From contig NZ_JAAHBP010000024.1 of assembly GCF_023184515.1 (NCBI RefSeq), forward strand, positions 62,001 to 126,000: DNA of 64,000 bases. Direction: 5' to 3'. Below are positions 9,266 to 17,732 of this stretch, piece by piece (the first letter of the stretch is position 1; every line of letters starts with the position of its first letter). The notes under the pieces were generated by a model. The model had not been told where the DNA came from and made no database searches. It saw only the letters and a list, made by a program, of their open reading frames with translations. This DNA is from Streptomyces sp. D2-8 (GTDB lineage Bacteria > Actinomycetota > Actinomycetes > Streptomycetales > Streptomycetaceae). The position numbers and the translations under genes were made by a program.

Positions 9266-10308
9266 GGGGCCAGCGAGCCGAGGTGCGTCCTGCGGGCCTC
9301 GGCCGTCTGGCCCTGCACCAGCAGGAACATCCCCTCGCGCGCCAGCCGCTGGGCGCGGCTGCCCAGATCCATGGAGCGGCCGCCCCCGGCCACGATCGCC
9401 GCGGTCGTGGCCGCGCGCAGCAGGTCGTACGCGCGTGTCTTCACGGCGAGTCGCTGCGGGACGGAGTCGTGCGCGGCCGGCCGGTCGGCCAGGGCGTAGG
9501 CCTCCTGTCGCACTTCGTCGAGCCGGGCCCGCAGCGACCGGGCCGTCTCCGATCCGTCCGGGGCCTGCGCCACCAGGTCCAGCGCCGCGTACGCCACCCC
9601 GAACACGGCCGGACTGGCGTTGGCGGCCCGGGGCAGGTCGACCAGGGCGAACTCCTCCCGCGGCGTACGCAGCACGACGGCCTCCTCCGGCACCCACAGG
9701 CCGTCCAGCTCCAAGGACACCGTGCGGGCGGCGGTGAGGGCCGCGAGCCGCATCGGCGCCGACGGTGTCAGCCCCGGCTGCTCGCGGGCCTCGGCGAACA
9801 CGAACACCACCTCGGCCGTGTCCGTCACCCCGGCCAGCAGCATCACGTCGTTCAGCCCCCAGCCCGTGTACCAGGGCACCCGGCCCTCGAACCGCCAGCC
9901 GCCCTCCTCGGGAACGGCCCGCACCGGCACCCGGGGGAAGGCACGGACATGGGCGTACGCGATGCCCGCCATCAGCTCGCCGGTCGCCAGGGGGCGCAGC
10001 AGCTTCTCCCGGACGGGCGAGTCGTGTGCGGCGAGCAGCTTCACCGGTGTGTGGTGCTGTGTCTGCACGAACCATGTGGAGCAGCACGCCCCGGCCAGGA
10101 TCTCCGCGGTCTCCCGCGCCACGGCCACGGGCGCGTTCGCCCCGCCGTACTCCCGCGGCGCGACCACCCCCAGCAGCCCCGCCCGCTTCACCGCCTCGAC
10201 ATGACTCGCGGGCACACCCTCCCGGTCGACGCGCTCGGCCCGCGGGACGAGCAGATCGCGCGCCAGTCGCTGTGCGCCGGTGACGAGGGGATGGGGTGTG
10301 GTGGTCAT
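9262..10308 (-). CDS. Acyl-CoA dehydrogenase family protein
   Basis: A 348-residue flavoprotein-like protein. The order is an N-terminal helical domain, a middle beta domain (GWRFEGRVPWYTGWG, with the Trp-Tyr-Thr-Gly signature) and a C-terminal helical domain (GGGRSMDLGSRAQRLAR). It is shorter than classic 380-residue acyl-CoA dehydrogenases, and the usual catalytic glutamate is not obvious, so it may be a hydroxylase-like or diverged member. It is divergent from the YCII/sigma operon. Confidence 0.8.
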   Translation of the reverse strand: MTTTPHPLVTGAQRLARDLLVPRAERVDREGVPASHVEAVKRAGLLGVVAPREYGGANAPVAVARETAEILAGACCSTWFVQTQHHTPVKLLAAHDSPVREKLLRPLATGELMAGIAYAHVRAFPRVPVRAVPEEGGWRFEGRVPWYTGWGLNDVMLLAGVTDTAEVVFVFAEAREQPGLTPSAPMRLAALTAARTVSLELDGLWVPEEAVVLRTPREEFALVDLPRAANASPAVFGVAYAALDLVAQAPDGSETARSLRARLDEVRQEAYALADRPAAHDSVPQRLAVKTRAYDLLRAATTAAIVAGGGRSMDLGSRAQRLAREGMFLLVQGQTAEARRTHLGSLAP

Positions 10309-10340
10309 GGGAGGAATTCTCGCCGTCGGGCGGCGCGGGG

Positions 10341-10364
10341 TGTCGATCCGGGGCTGTGTCGTTC
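10341..10364 (+). promoter_or_regulatory. Candidate ECF42-type promoter
   Basis: TGTCGA at 10341-10346 is followed by TCGTTCG at 10359-10365, upstream of the YCII gene. As I recall it, S. venezuelae ECF42 promoters have TGTCGA at -35 and a CGA/TC-type -10. The -35 matches exactly, while the -10 and spacing are only approximate. This would let the sigma factor at 10765 drive its own operon. Confidence 0.4.
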
Positions 10365-10414
10365 GTGTAGGAGGTGCGGGGACACCCGGACGACGTCAGG
10401 CCAAGGAGGCCGTC

Positions 10415-10765
10415 ATGAAGTACTACCTGCTGAGTGTGATGCAGCCGGTCGGCGGTATGCCCGACCCCGACACCCTCGAGGAGATCGGCAGGAACCTCGA
10501 CGCCTTCCACCAGGAGCTGCGCGAGGCTGGCGCCTGGGTCTTCGCCGGCGGGCTGCACGGCCCGGACTCCTCCACGGTGCTGCGGCCCGGCGACGGCGAC
10601 GTCCTGATCACCGACGGGCCGTACGCCGAGGGCAAGGAGATGCTCGGCGGCATCTGCCTCGTCAGGGCACCCGATCTGGACGCCGCCCTGGAGTGGGGGC
10701 GCAAGGCGGCCCTGGCCACGACCCTGCCGATCGAGGTCCGTCCCTTCATGGGAGACGCCGACTGA
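10415..10765 (+). CDS. YCII/DGPF-domain protein
   Basis: A 116-residue YCII-related protein with the diagnostic ITDGPYAEGKEMLGG segment. Start at 10415 follows AAGGAGG. Its stop overlaps the start of the ECF sigma gene by one base, so the two are translationally coupled. DGPF proteins are the conserved partners and main targets of ECF42 sigma factors; the biochemical role is unresolved. Confidence 0.92.
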   Translation: MKYYLLSVMQPVGGMPDPDTLEEIGRNLDAFHQELREAGAWVFAGGLHGPDSSTVLRPGDGDVLITDGPYAEGKEMLGGICLVRAPDLDAALEWGRKAALATTLPIEVRPFMGDAD

Positions 10766-11970
10766 TGGAGGTGGACGTCGAGGCGGTCTTCCGCGCGGAG
10801 TACGGCCGCGCGGTCGCCGTCCTCGTCCGCTTCCTCGGCGACATCGACCTCGCCGAGGAAGCGGTCCAGGACGCGTTCACCGCGGCGGTACGGCGCTGGC
10901 CGGAGGCCGGCGTCCCGGCCAGCCCGGCCGGATGGATCATCACGACCGCGCGGAACAGCGCCGTCGACCGCCTGCGCCGTGAGTCGTCCCGGCCGGCCAG
11001 GCACGCCGAGGCCGCCCTGCTGCACACCTCCGGCGCACCGCCCGAGGAGGGCCCCGTGGGCGACGACCGGCTCCGCCTGATCTTCACCTGCTGCCACCCC
11101 GCGCTGGCCCTCCAGGCCCGGGTCGCCCTGACCCTGCGGCTGCTGGGCGGCCTCACCACCGCGCAGATCGCGCGCGCCTTCCTCGTGCCCGAGCCGACCA
11201 TGGCCCAGCGGCTCGTCCGCGCCAAGGCGAAGATCCGCAACGCCGGGATCCCCTACCGGGTGCCCCGCGACGCCGATCTGCCCGACCGGCTCGGCGGGGT
11301 CCTGGCCATCGTCTATCTGGTCTTCAACCAGGGGTACGAGGGATCGCCCGAGCTGTGCGCCGAAGCCGTACGGCTCGGCCGGCTGCTGGCGGAACTCATG
11401 CCCGACGAGCCCGAGGTGACGGGCCTGCTCGCGCTGATGCTCCTCGCCGAGTCCCGCCGGGACGCCCGCGGGAGCGACCGGGGCGAACTGGTGCCGCTGC
11501 CCGAGCAGGACCGCGCTCGCTGGGACCACGACCTGATCCGCGAGGGCCAGCAGCTCGTTCGCCGCTGCCTGCGCCGGAACCGGCCCGGGCCCTACCAGAT
11601 CCAGGCCGCCGTCCAGGCCGTCCACAGCGACGCGCCGACCGCGGACGCCACCGACTGGGCGCAGATCCGGCGACTGTACGACCAGCTCATGACCATCGCC
11701 CCGAGCCCGGTCGTGGCGCTGAACCGGGCCGTCGCCGTGGCCGAGACCGAGGGCCCCGGGCCGGCCCTCACCCTCGTGGACGCCCTGGGCCTCGACGGCT
11801 ACCACGTCCTCCACGCCGTACGTGCCGACCTGCTGCGCCGTCTGGGCCGCGACACCGAGGCGGTGCGGGCGTACGCGAGGGCCATCGCGCTCGCGGAGAA
11901 CCCGGCGCGACGCGCGTTCCTCGAGCGCCGCAGGAGGGCACTCGCACGCCCCCGGCCGGACGGCCCGTGA
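10765..11970 (+). CDS. ECF42-group RNA polymerase sigma factor with C-terminal helical extension
   Basis: A 401-residue sigma factor. Region 2 (about 10-75, FLGDIDLAEEAVQDAFTAAV) and region 4 (about 110-165, LLGGLTTAQIARAFLVPEPT) are followed by a 230-residue TPR-like helical domain (AIVYLVFNQGYEG onward), far longer than ordinary ECFs of 180-200 residues. This architecture and the coupled DGPF gene define the ECF42 group, in which the C-terminal extension is needed for activity and no classical anti-sigma exists. None is seen here either. Confidence 0.92.
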   Translation: MEVDVEAVFRAEYGRAVAVLVRFLGDIDLAEEAVQDAFTAAVRRWPEAGVPASPAGWIITTARNSAVDRLRRESSRPARHAEAALLHTSGAPPEEGPVGDDRLRLIFTCCHPALALQARVALTLRLLGGLTTAQIARAFLVPEPTMAQRLVRAKAKIRNAGIPYRVPRDADLPDRLGGVLAIVYLVFNQGYEGSPELCAEAVRLGRLLAELMPDEPEVTGLLALMLLAESRRDARGSDRGELVPLPEQDRARWDHDLIREGQQLVRRCLRRNRPGPYQIQAAVQAVHSDAPTADATDWAQIRRLYDQLMTIAPSPVVALNRAVAVAETEGPGPALTLVDALGLDGYHVLHAVRADLLRRLGRDTEAVRAYARAIALAENPARRAFLERRRRALARPRPDGP

Positions 11971-11989
11971 TGACCGGCCGGGAGAGTCG

Positions 11990-13108
11990 TCAGGACCGGG
12001 AGGCGGGCAGGTCCAGCTCCGTGAGGACGTCGAAGTCGAGTCCGTCGGCCCGCGCCAGGTAGATCCGCTGGCGTACGTGAGCGTCCCGCAGGTGCAGCAG
12101 CCCGCGCGGGCCCTCGTACGACACCGCACCCGCTCCCGCGGCCGCGCCGATCGCCGAGACGTCCAGCGTCCCGGCCCTCTTCAGCAGTGCGGCCAGCAGC
12201 AGCACCCCCTCGTAGCAGGACTCGCCGAGGCTGCCGAGGGCGGGTGCCTGGACGCCGTAGCGGGCGGCGTACCGCCCGTGGAAGTCGAGGGTGTCGCGAT
12301 TGGCCAGCGAGGCGAAGAACCCGGCCGTGCTGTAGAGGTCCTCGGTGGCCGCCGGGCCGCTCGCCACCAGCATGTTCTCGTCCATCAGCGTGCTCAGCCG
12401 CAGACAGCGCGCGGGCAGGCCGTACGCCGCGAACGCCCGGTTGAAGCGCACCGCGTCACTGCCGACGAGCAGCATCAGGACCGCGTCGGCGTCCGAGCGT
12501 TCGACGCGGTGCAGCACCGGCTCGAAGTCGTGGGTGCCGAGCGGGAGATAGACCTCACCGGCGACGCGGCCGCCACGGTCCCGGGCGTACTCGTGGGCCG
12601 AGCGGGCCGTATGGCGCGGCCACACATAGTCGTTGCCCACCACGAACCAGCGCCGCACCCCGCGTTCGCGTGCCAGCAGGTCCATCGCCGGCCGGAGCTG
12701 GTCGCGCGGGGTCTCGCTCGTCAGGAACACCCCCGCCGTGTCCTCCCCGCCCTCGTACAGCGCGGTGTACACGTACGGGACGCGGTGCGCGATCCGTGGC
12801 GCCAGCTCCTGCCGTACGGAGGAGATGTGCCAGCCGGTGACGCCCTGCACGGCACCCAGGTCCACCAGCGCCTCGACCTCGGCGGCGATCTCGTGCGGCG
12901 CGCCCGAGCCGTCGACCGGCACCAGCCGGAGCTGAGTGCCGAGCACGCCGCCGTCCCGGTTGACCTCCTCGACGGCCAGCCGCGCGCACAGCTCACAGGT
13001 GGGCCCGAAGATCCCGGCAGGCCCCTGCAGGGGGAAGACGAGGGCCACGCCGAGCACGGAGTCGTCGGCCGTGAACCACTCGGGCCCGGAAAGGTCGTGC
13101 CGGAACAT
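11990..13108 (-). CDS. AmiC/UrtA-like ligand-binding protein without signal peptide
   Basis: A 372-residue protein of the branched-chain amino acid/amide/urea binding family (Peripla_BP_5). The N-terminus runs directly into the first beta-strand (LGVALVFPLQGPAGIFG), and it contains GWHISSVRQ and the LAVEEVNRDGG helix of AmiC-type proteins. No signal peptide or lipobox is present, so it is probably a cytoplasmic sensor rather than a transport receptor. ATG 13108 was chosen because homology starts about 17 residues later. It is divergent from marR-type gene 13188, suggesting joint regulation by a small ligand. Confidence 0.8.
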   Translation of the reverse strand: MFRHDLSGPEWFTADDSVLGVALVFPLQGPAGIFGPTCELCARLAVEEVNRDGGVLGTQLRLVPVDGSGAPHEIAAEVEALVDLGAVQGVTGWHISSVRQELAPRIAHRVPYVYTALYEGGEDTAGVFLTSETPRDQLRPAMDLLARERGVRRWFVVGNDYVWPRHTARSAHEYARDRGGRVAGEVYLPLGTHDFEPVLHRVERSDADAVLMLLVGSDAVRFNRAFAAYGLPARCLRLSTLMDENMLVASGPAATEDLYSTAGFFASLANRDTLDFHGRYAARYGVQAPALGSLGESCYEGVLLLAALLKRAGTLDVSAIGAAAGAGAVSYEGPRGLLHLRDAHVRQRIYLARADGLDFDVLTELDLPASRS

Positions 13109-13187
13109 GGCGTCATGATTCCGGCTCCACCGGACGAACTCCAGTGCGTCTCCTACGATGGACACCCCTCGTGACCTAGGAGCAGGG
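13109..13187. promoter_or_regulatory. Divergent promoter region with inverted half-sites
   Basis: The 79-bp gap between the AmiC-like gene and the MarR gene holds CTCCTA (13150-13155) and TAGGAG (13177-13182), an inverted pair 27 bp apart. The right half overlaps the ribosome-binding site of marR. Possible autoregulatory site; unproven. Confidence 0.35.
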
Positions 13188-13625
13188 ATGCCCAGCCCCA
13201 CCCGGCGTCGGCCCGACGACCTCGTGCAGTTGCTGACGCGGGCCGAACGGCTCGCGGCGCGGCGGTTGCAGGGCGTTCTGGGGGCGGAGGGCTGCTCGCT
13301 CGACGCCTGGCGGGTGCTGGCCTCGCTGTCCGACGGCGAGGGGCATCACATGACGGGGCTCGCGGAGGCCGCCTTCCTGCCGCCTCCGACGCTGACCAAG
13401 CTGGTCGACCAGCTCGTCGACCAGAACCTCGTGCACCGCAGGGTCGATCCGTTCGACCGCCGCCGCATCCTCGCTCACCTCACCCCGCGCGGCCAGGAGT
13501 ACTGGCAGCGCGTCGACCGCGCGGTCCGCGCCGGCCGGCCCTCGCTCGGCGACGGCGACGACGACCTGCTGCGGGCCCTGCTGGACCGGTTGGCCGCGAC
13601 GCTGGAGGACGCGGCGCACGTGTGA
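13188..13625 (+). CDS. MarR family transcriptional regulator
   Basis: A 145-residue winged-helix regulator. The recognition region lies in LAEAAFLPPPTLTKLVDQL, the wing includes HRRVDPFDRRRILAHLT, and flanking helices serve dimerisation. Start 13188 has AGGAGCAGGG before it; an upstream in-frame ATG at 13158 lies in the putative operator. Likely controls itself and the divergent AmiC-like gene. Confidence 0.9.
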   Translation: MPSPTRRRPDDLVQLLTRAERLAARRLQGVLGAEGCSLDAWRVLASLSDGEGHHMTGLAEAAFLPPPTLTKLVDQLVDQNLVHRRVDPFDRRRILAHLTPRGQEYWQRVDRAVRAGRPSLGDGDDDLLRALLDRLAATLEDAAHV

Positions 13626-13669
13626 GCCCCTGGCAAGGGAATGACGGGCCGTCACCCAGCGCGCATACG

Positions 13670-13717
13670 ACAGGTCTATACCTGACTGGTCTACACCCTT
13701 GACTGGTACAGACCAAC
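13670..13717 (+). promoter_or_regulatory. Three DasR-like (dre) / chitinase-promoter repeats
   Basis: Three copies lie end to end: ACAGGTCTATACCTGA (13670-13685), ACTGGTCTACACCCTT (13685-13700) and ACTGGTACAGACCAAC (13702-13717). They resemble the ACTGGTCTAGACCAGT-type site bound by DasR and the direct repeats of Streptomyces chi promoters. They precede the GH19 chitinase start by 137 bp. Confidence 0.75.
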
Positions 13718-13853
13718 GCGGTTGAGTGTGCCTCCACAGCCCCCACCACGGCCGCCCCCACGCCGTGACCGGACCACCGGTGCGTGCGGTCAAGGGCCTG
13801 CCCCGCCCTGCCCTTGTCGGGGTGCGGCCGTGCTCCGCAAAGGAGTTGAACCC

Positions 13854-14744
13854 GTGTCGAGACGCCGCATCTCCGCAGTCCTGGCCACCCTCGCCCTCGC
13901 CGGCACCGCGCCGGTGCTCCTGCCCGCCTCGAACGCCTCGGCCGCCGCGTGCTCCAGCTACCCGAACTGGACGGCGGGGAAGTCGTACGCCGCCGGCGAC
14001 ATCGTGCGCTACACCGACGGCAAGGCGTACATCGCCGAGCACGCCAACCCGGGCTACGACCCCATCATCAGCACCTGGTACTGGGAGCCGTACGCCTGCG
14101 ACAACGGCCCCGGCACGCCCGACACGCGCTTCGTGGTGACCGAGGCCCAGTTCCACCAGATGTTCCCGAACCGCAATTCCTTCTACAGCTACAGCGGCCT
14201 CACCGCGGCCCTCAGCGCCTACCCCGGCTTCGCCAACACCGGCGGCGACACGGTGAAGAAGCAGGAGGCCGCCGCCTTCCTCGCCAACGTCAGCCACGAG
14301 ACCGGCGGCCTGGTGCACGTGGTGGAGCAGAACACCGCCAACTACCCGCACTACTGCGACTGGAGCCGGCCCTACGGCTGTCCGGCCGGACAGGCCTCCT
14401 ACTACGGGCGCGGCCCGATCCAGCTGAGCTGGAACTTCAACTACAAGGCCGCGGGCGACGCGCTCGGCATCGACCTGCTGAACAACCCCTGGCTGGTGCA
14501 GAACGACTCGGCCGTCGCCTGGAAGACAGCCCTGTGGTACTGGAACACCCAGACCGGCCCCGGCAGCATGACCCCGCACAACGCCATGGTGAACGGCGCC
14601 GGGTTCGGACAGACGATCCGCAGCATCAACGGCTCCCTGGAGTGCGACGGCAAGAACCCGGCGCAGGTGCAGAGCCGTGTGAACAACTACCAGCGGTTCA
14701 CGCAGATCCTCGGGACCGCACCCGGCGGCAACCTGTACTGCTGA
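13854..14744 (+). CDS. Secreted GH19 chitinase with N-terminal chitin-binding domain
   Basis: A 296-residue exported chitinase beginning at GTG 13854 behind AAGGAG. Signal peptide (1-33), then a CBM5/12-type chitin-binding module (about 34-84, with CSSYPNWTAGKSYAAGD), then a GH19 catalytic domain (about 92-296). SHETGG carries the expected catalytic Glu149, and the substrate-groove segment YYGRGPIQLSWNFNY is present. It resembles Streptomyces ChiC/ChiF-type enzymes that degrade chitin outside the cell. The dre-like repeats upstream point to GlcNAc/DasR control. Confidence 0.95.
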   Translation: MSRRRISAVLATLALAGTAPVLLPASNASAAACSSYPNWTAGKSYAAGDIVRYTDGKAYIAEHANPGYDPIISTWYWEPYACDNGPGTPDTRFVVTEAQFHQMFPNRNSFYSYSGLTAALSAYPGFANTGGDTVKKQEAAAFLANVSHETGGLVHVVEQNTANYPHYCDWSRPYGCPAGQASYYGRGPIQLSWNFNYKAAGDALGIDLLNNPWLVQNDSAVAWKTALWYWNTQTGPGSMTPHNAMVNGAGFGQTIRSINGSLECDGKNPAQVQSRVNNYQRFTQILGTAPGGNLYC

Positions 14745-14814
14745 CGCCGGACCGCGTGGCGTGGTGTCATGCGGGATGTCATGAACCTGACTGGTTGACC
14801 GAAGGGCATCCCTC

Positions 14815-16182
14815 ATGCGCCTACGCACCCCCCACGCCCTGCTCGCCACGACCGCGGCGCTCGCCGCCGCGGTCGTGGCCCCCCAGCCCGCTGCCGCCGC
14901 CGTTCCGGCTCCGGGTACGTACTACGTCCAGAGCGCCACGACCGGGCTCAACGCGGCCGACAACGGCGGAGCGGTCGAGCAGCACAGACCCCGCGGCAAC
15001 GAGGACCGCCAGCAGTGGCGGCTGAAGCCGAGCGGCTCCTCGCATCTCCTGGAGAGCACCGACGCGCCCGGCAGCTGCCTCGGCCGCAGCGGCGACCAGG
15101 CCGCGACCGTCGCCTGCGCCGGCGCCGACGCCGGGTGGGAGATCAGTCCTCTCGGCGCCGACCGCCACACGCTCAAGGCCCCGGGGACCACGCGCCACCT
15201 CACGGTGGCGCCCAAGCCGCCCGGCGCCACCTACCCCGCCCGGCTCGCCCTCGGCGGCTCCGGCGACCTCGCCGCCTGGTACCTCACCCCGGTCGACCCC
15301 GCCACCGGCCCCATGCCGCCGCAGGAGCGACGCACCCTGGACCAGGTCACGTTCCTCACCACGCACAACGCGTACGCCAACGGCGTCGACGGCGGCTTCG
15401 CCCCGCCCTTCGTCAACCTCGTGCCGAACCAGACCCGCGGCATCGAACGCCAACTCGCCGACGGCGTCCGGGGATTCATGCTGGACATCCACCAGACCCC
15501 CGACGGTGCGATCCTCTGCCACAACAGCTGCACCCTCGTCAGCAGGCCCGTCGCCCTGTGGGTCGACCTCCAGCGCATGGTCGACTTCCTGACAACCCAC
15601 CCCGACCAGTTCGTCACCGTCTTCCTGGAGGACTACGTCGACCCGGCCGTCCTGCGCGCCGAACTCGCCCGGGTCAACGGCCTGTCGGACGTGCTCTACC
15701 GGCCCGACCTCACCGGCGTACGGCAGAACGGCTGGCCGACGATGGCGGAGCTGGCCGCCGCCGGCGACCGGCTGCTGATCTTCACCGATCACAGCCGCTC
15801 CGCCGACCAGGCCGCGGGCCTGACCCGGGACAGCTTCGGCGTCATGTACCAGCGCGAGTGGACCGTCGAGAACTACTGGTCCATGGGCTCGGGCGTCGGC
15901 ACCTCCGACTGGTCCTGCTACAGCCGCTGGTACGGCGCCGACACCAACATCCCACTGACCCGCACCGAGACCGGATTCCGTCCGCTGTTCGTCATGAACC
16001 ACTTCCGTGACGTCCCGATCACCGGCACGGCCGGCACCGACAACACCAAACTCGCCGACCGCGCCCGGAGGTTCTGCCAGCCGGCCGCGCGCAAGAAGCC
16101 CACCTTCCTCGCCGTGGACCACTACGACCGCGGCAACCCGGCATCCGCCGTCAGCACCCTCAACTCGTACACGTATCCGTAA
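14815..16182 (+). CDS. Secreted PI-PLC X-domain-like protein with ricin-type N-domain
   Basis: A 455-residue exported protein: signal peptide (1-29), beta-trefoil-like region (about 33-155), then a phosphatidylinositol-specific phospholipase C-like TIM barrel (about 170-455). The first catalytic histidine is in LTTHNAYANG and the second in GAILCHNSC; FLEDYVD fits a metal/active-site strand. Related actinomycete proteins are annotated as phospholipases, but substrates are rarely known. It follows the chitinase by 70 bp without an obvious own promoter, so co-transcription is possible. Confidence 0.85.
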   Translation: MRLRTPHALLATTAALAAAVVAPQPAAAAVPAPGTYYVQSATTGLNAADNGGAVEQHRPRGNEDRQQWRLKPSGSSHLLESTDAPGSCLGRSGDQAATVACAGADAGWEISPLGADRHTLKAPGTTRHLTVAPKPPGATYPARLALGGSGDLAAWYLTPVDPATGPMPPQERRTLDQVTFLTTHNAYANGVDGGFAPPFVNLVPNQTRGIERQLADGVRGFMLDIHQTPDGAILCHNSCTLVSRPVALWVDLQRMVDFLTTHPDQFVTVFLEDYVDPAVLRAELARVNGLSDVLYRPDLTGVRQNGWPTMAELAAAGDRLLIFTDHSRSADQAAGLTRDSFGVMYQREWTVENYWSMGSGVGTSDWSCYSRWYGADTNIPLTRTETGFRPLFVMNHFRDVPITGTAGTDNTKLADRARRFCQPAARKKPTFLAVDHYDRGNPASAVSTLNSYTYP

Positions 16183-16224
16183 ACCGGGTTCGCCGGTCCG
16201 CGCGTCGTGTGTGAGACTCCGCCG

Positions 16225-17133
16225 ATGAGCTCACAGCTGATCACCGCGGACGCCGCAGGCACCTGGAAACTCGGCGACCTGCCCGTCCACCGCCTCGGCT
16301 TCGGCGCGATGCGGCTGACGGGCAGCGCCGCCTTCCACCACGGCACACCGAGTGACCGCGGCCGGTCGATCGCCGTCCTGCGCAAGGCGATCGACCTCGG
16401 GATCAACCACATCGACACAGCGGCCTTCTACTTCTCGTCGCTGCGCTCCGCCAACGAACTCATCAACAGCGCGCTGGCGCCGTACCCAGACGACCTGGTC
16501 ATCGTCACCAAGGTGGGCCCCTACCGGACCCACGACGGCGCCTGGGGCACCGCGGCCCGCCCCGAGGACCTGCGCGGCCACGTGGAGGAGAACCTGCGCC
16601 AGCTCGGCCGCGACCACCTGGACGTGGTCAACCTGCGCCGGATGCCGAAGAACGACTCCGTCGCCGAGCACTTCGGTGCCCTCGCGGAACTGCGCGAGGC
16701 CGGCCTGATACGGCACCTCGGCATCTCCAACGTCGAGCCGCGCCATCTGGCCGAGGCGCAGGCCATCGCACCCGTGGTCTGCGTCCAGAACCGGTACGCC
16801 CTCGACCGCCCCGACCCCGAGACCGACGAACTGCTCCGCATCTGCGGCGAACAGGGCATCGCCTTCGTGCCGTTCTACGCCGTCGCCGGCGAAGCCGGTG
16901 AGCACGGTGCCGTCACCGCCCATGACCAGGAGGTCCGCGCCGTGGCCCGGGCCCATGGCGCGAGCCCCGCCCAGATTCGCATCGCCTGGACCCTGCACCA
17001 GGGCCCCCACGTCCTCGCCATCCCCGGCACCGGCAACCCCGGCCACCTCACGGAGAACGTGGCGGCGGGCGCGATCCGCCTCACCGACGAGGAACTGGAC
17101 CGGCTCGATCTGCCGCGCCGCAAGGCCGGTTGA
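16225..17133 (+). CDS. Aldo/keto reductase family oxidoreductase
   Basis: A 302-residue TIM-barrel oxidoreductase. Catalytic Asp and Tyr occur in HIDTAAFYFSS and Lys in VTKVGPY. The usual active-site His is replaced: the strand reads VVNLRRMP instead of LxxxHxP, as in some YdbC-like members. NADPH-binding end IPGTGNPGHLTENV is present. Stop lies 7 bp from the convergent PPOX-like gene. Confidence 0.88.
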   Translation: MSSQLITADAAGTWKLGDLPVHRLGFGAMRLTGSAAFHHGTPSDRGRSIAVLRKAIDLGINHIDTAAFYFSSLRSANELINSALAPYPDDLVIVTKVGPYRTHDGAWGTAARPEDLRGHVEENLRQLGRDHLDVVNLRRMPKNDSVAEHFGALAELREAGLIRHLGISNVEPRHLAEAQAIAPVVCVQNRYALDRPDPETDELLRICGEQGIAFVPFYAVAGEAGEHGAVTAHDQEVRAVARAHGASPAQIRIAWTLHQGPHVLAIPGTGNPGHLTENVAAGAIRLTDEELDRLDLPRRKAG

Positions 17134-17140
17134 GCGACGA

Positions 17141-17599
17141 CTACACGGCCCAGACACCCTCCCGCATGAGATGCCTGCGCGGCATCTCGTGCTGCTCGCA
17201 CCACGCCTGTACCGCGCGCGGCCGCACCCGGAAGAACGCGTACGACCCGTCGTCCTCGCGCGGATCCCACCCGGTCTTCGCGCGGAACGCCTCGGCCGCC
17301 GCCGACGGCACCTCCCGCATCGGGTAGGTCCGCACCTCACCGTCGACGAGCACGACGTCCCGGGTGTCACCGAAGGCCAGCCGGGTCCGTCCGCCGTCCC
17401 GCAGATTGCGGCCGGTGGGGTTGCTCAGCCGGGTGCACAGCCACACGGCCTCGTCGTGCCACACGAACGACAGCGGCACCAGACAGGGAACCCCTTCGGC
17501 ATCCGCCGTCCCCACCCAGATGTCGATCTCGCGCTCCAGACGGCCCAGCAGGTCCGCCTTGCGCAGCTCGGGGGTGCGGGACGGCTCGGTGATCTTCAT
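17141..17599 (-). CDS. Pyridoxamine 5'-phosphate oxidase-like flavin-binding protein
   Basis: A 152-residue split-barrel protein with the FMN-binding pattern around GVPCLVPLSFVWHDEAVWLCT and a C-terminal FFRVRPRAVQAW strand. Such proteins bind FMN or F420; the substrate is unknown. The frame continues upstream into the broken tautomerase, but ATG 17599 begins the conserved part. Confidence 0.8.
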   Translation of the reverse strand: MKITEPSRTPELRKADLLGRLEREIDIWVGTADAEGVPCLVPLSFVWHDEAVWLCTRLSNPTGRNLRDGGRTRLAFGDTRDVVLVDGEVRTYPMREVPSAAAEAFRAKTGWDPREDDGSYAFFRVRPRAVQAWCEQHEMPRRHLMREGVWAV

Positions 17600-17668
17600 G
17601 GACGGGACGCTAGCGGGCGGAGGGGCCGGGGCGCCTCGGGCCCCGGCCCTAGGCCCGGGGCCCGAGGC

Positions 17669-17724
17669 CGTGTCCGCAAAGTCCCCCCTGCCCCGCGGGC
17701 GGACGACGGGACTTTGCGGACACG
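17669..17724. repeat. Long near-perfect inverted repeat (17-bp arms)
   Basis: CGTGTCCGCAAAGTCCC (17669-17685) and its exact reverse complement (17708-17724) enclose a 22-base GC-rich loop; with one mismatch the similarity extends outward to CCT/AGG. It sits where the tautomerase gene should end. It could be a terminator or the remnant of a small non-autonomous element. No transposase is nearby. Confidence 0.7.
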
Positions 17725-17732
17725 ACCTAGGA

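Noticed and set aside
7804..11970. A 1388-codon plus-strand frame spanning several genes
   Set aside because: Only its last part (from 10765) is a real gene, the ECF42 sigma factor; the rest is out of frame with the serine hydrolase and antisense to the acyl-CoA dehydrogenase.
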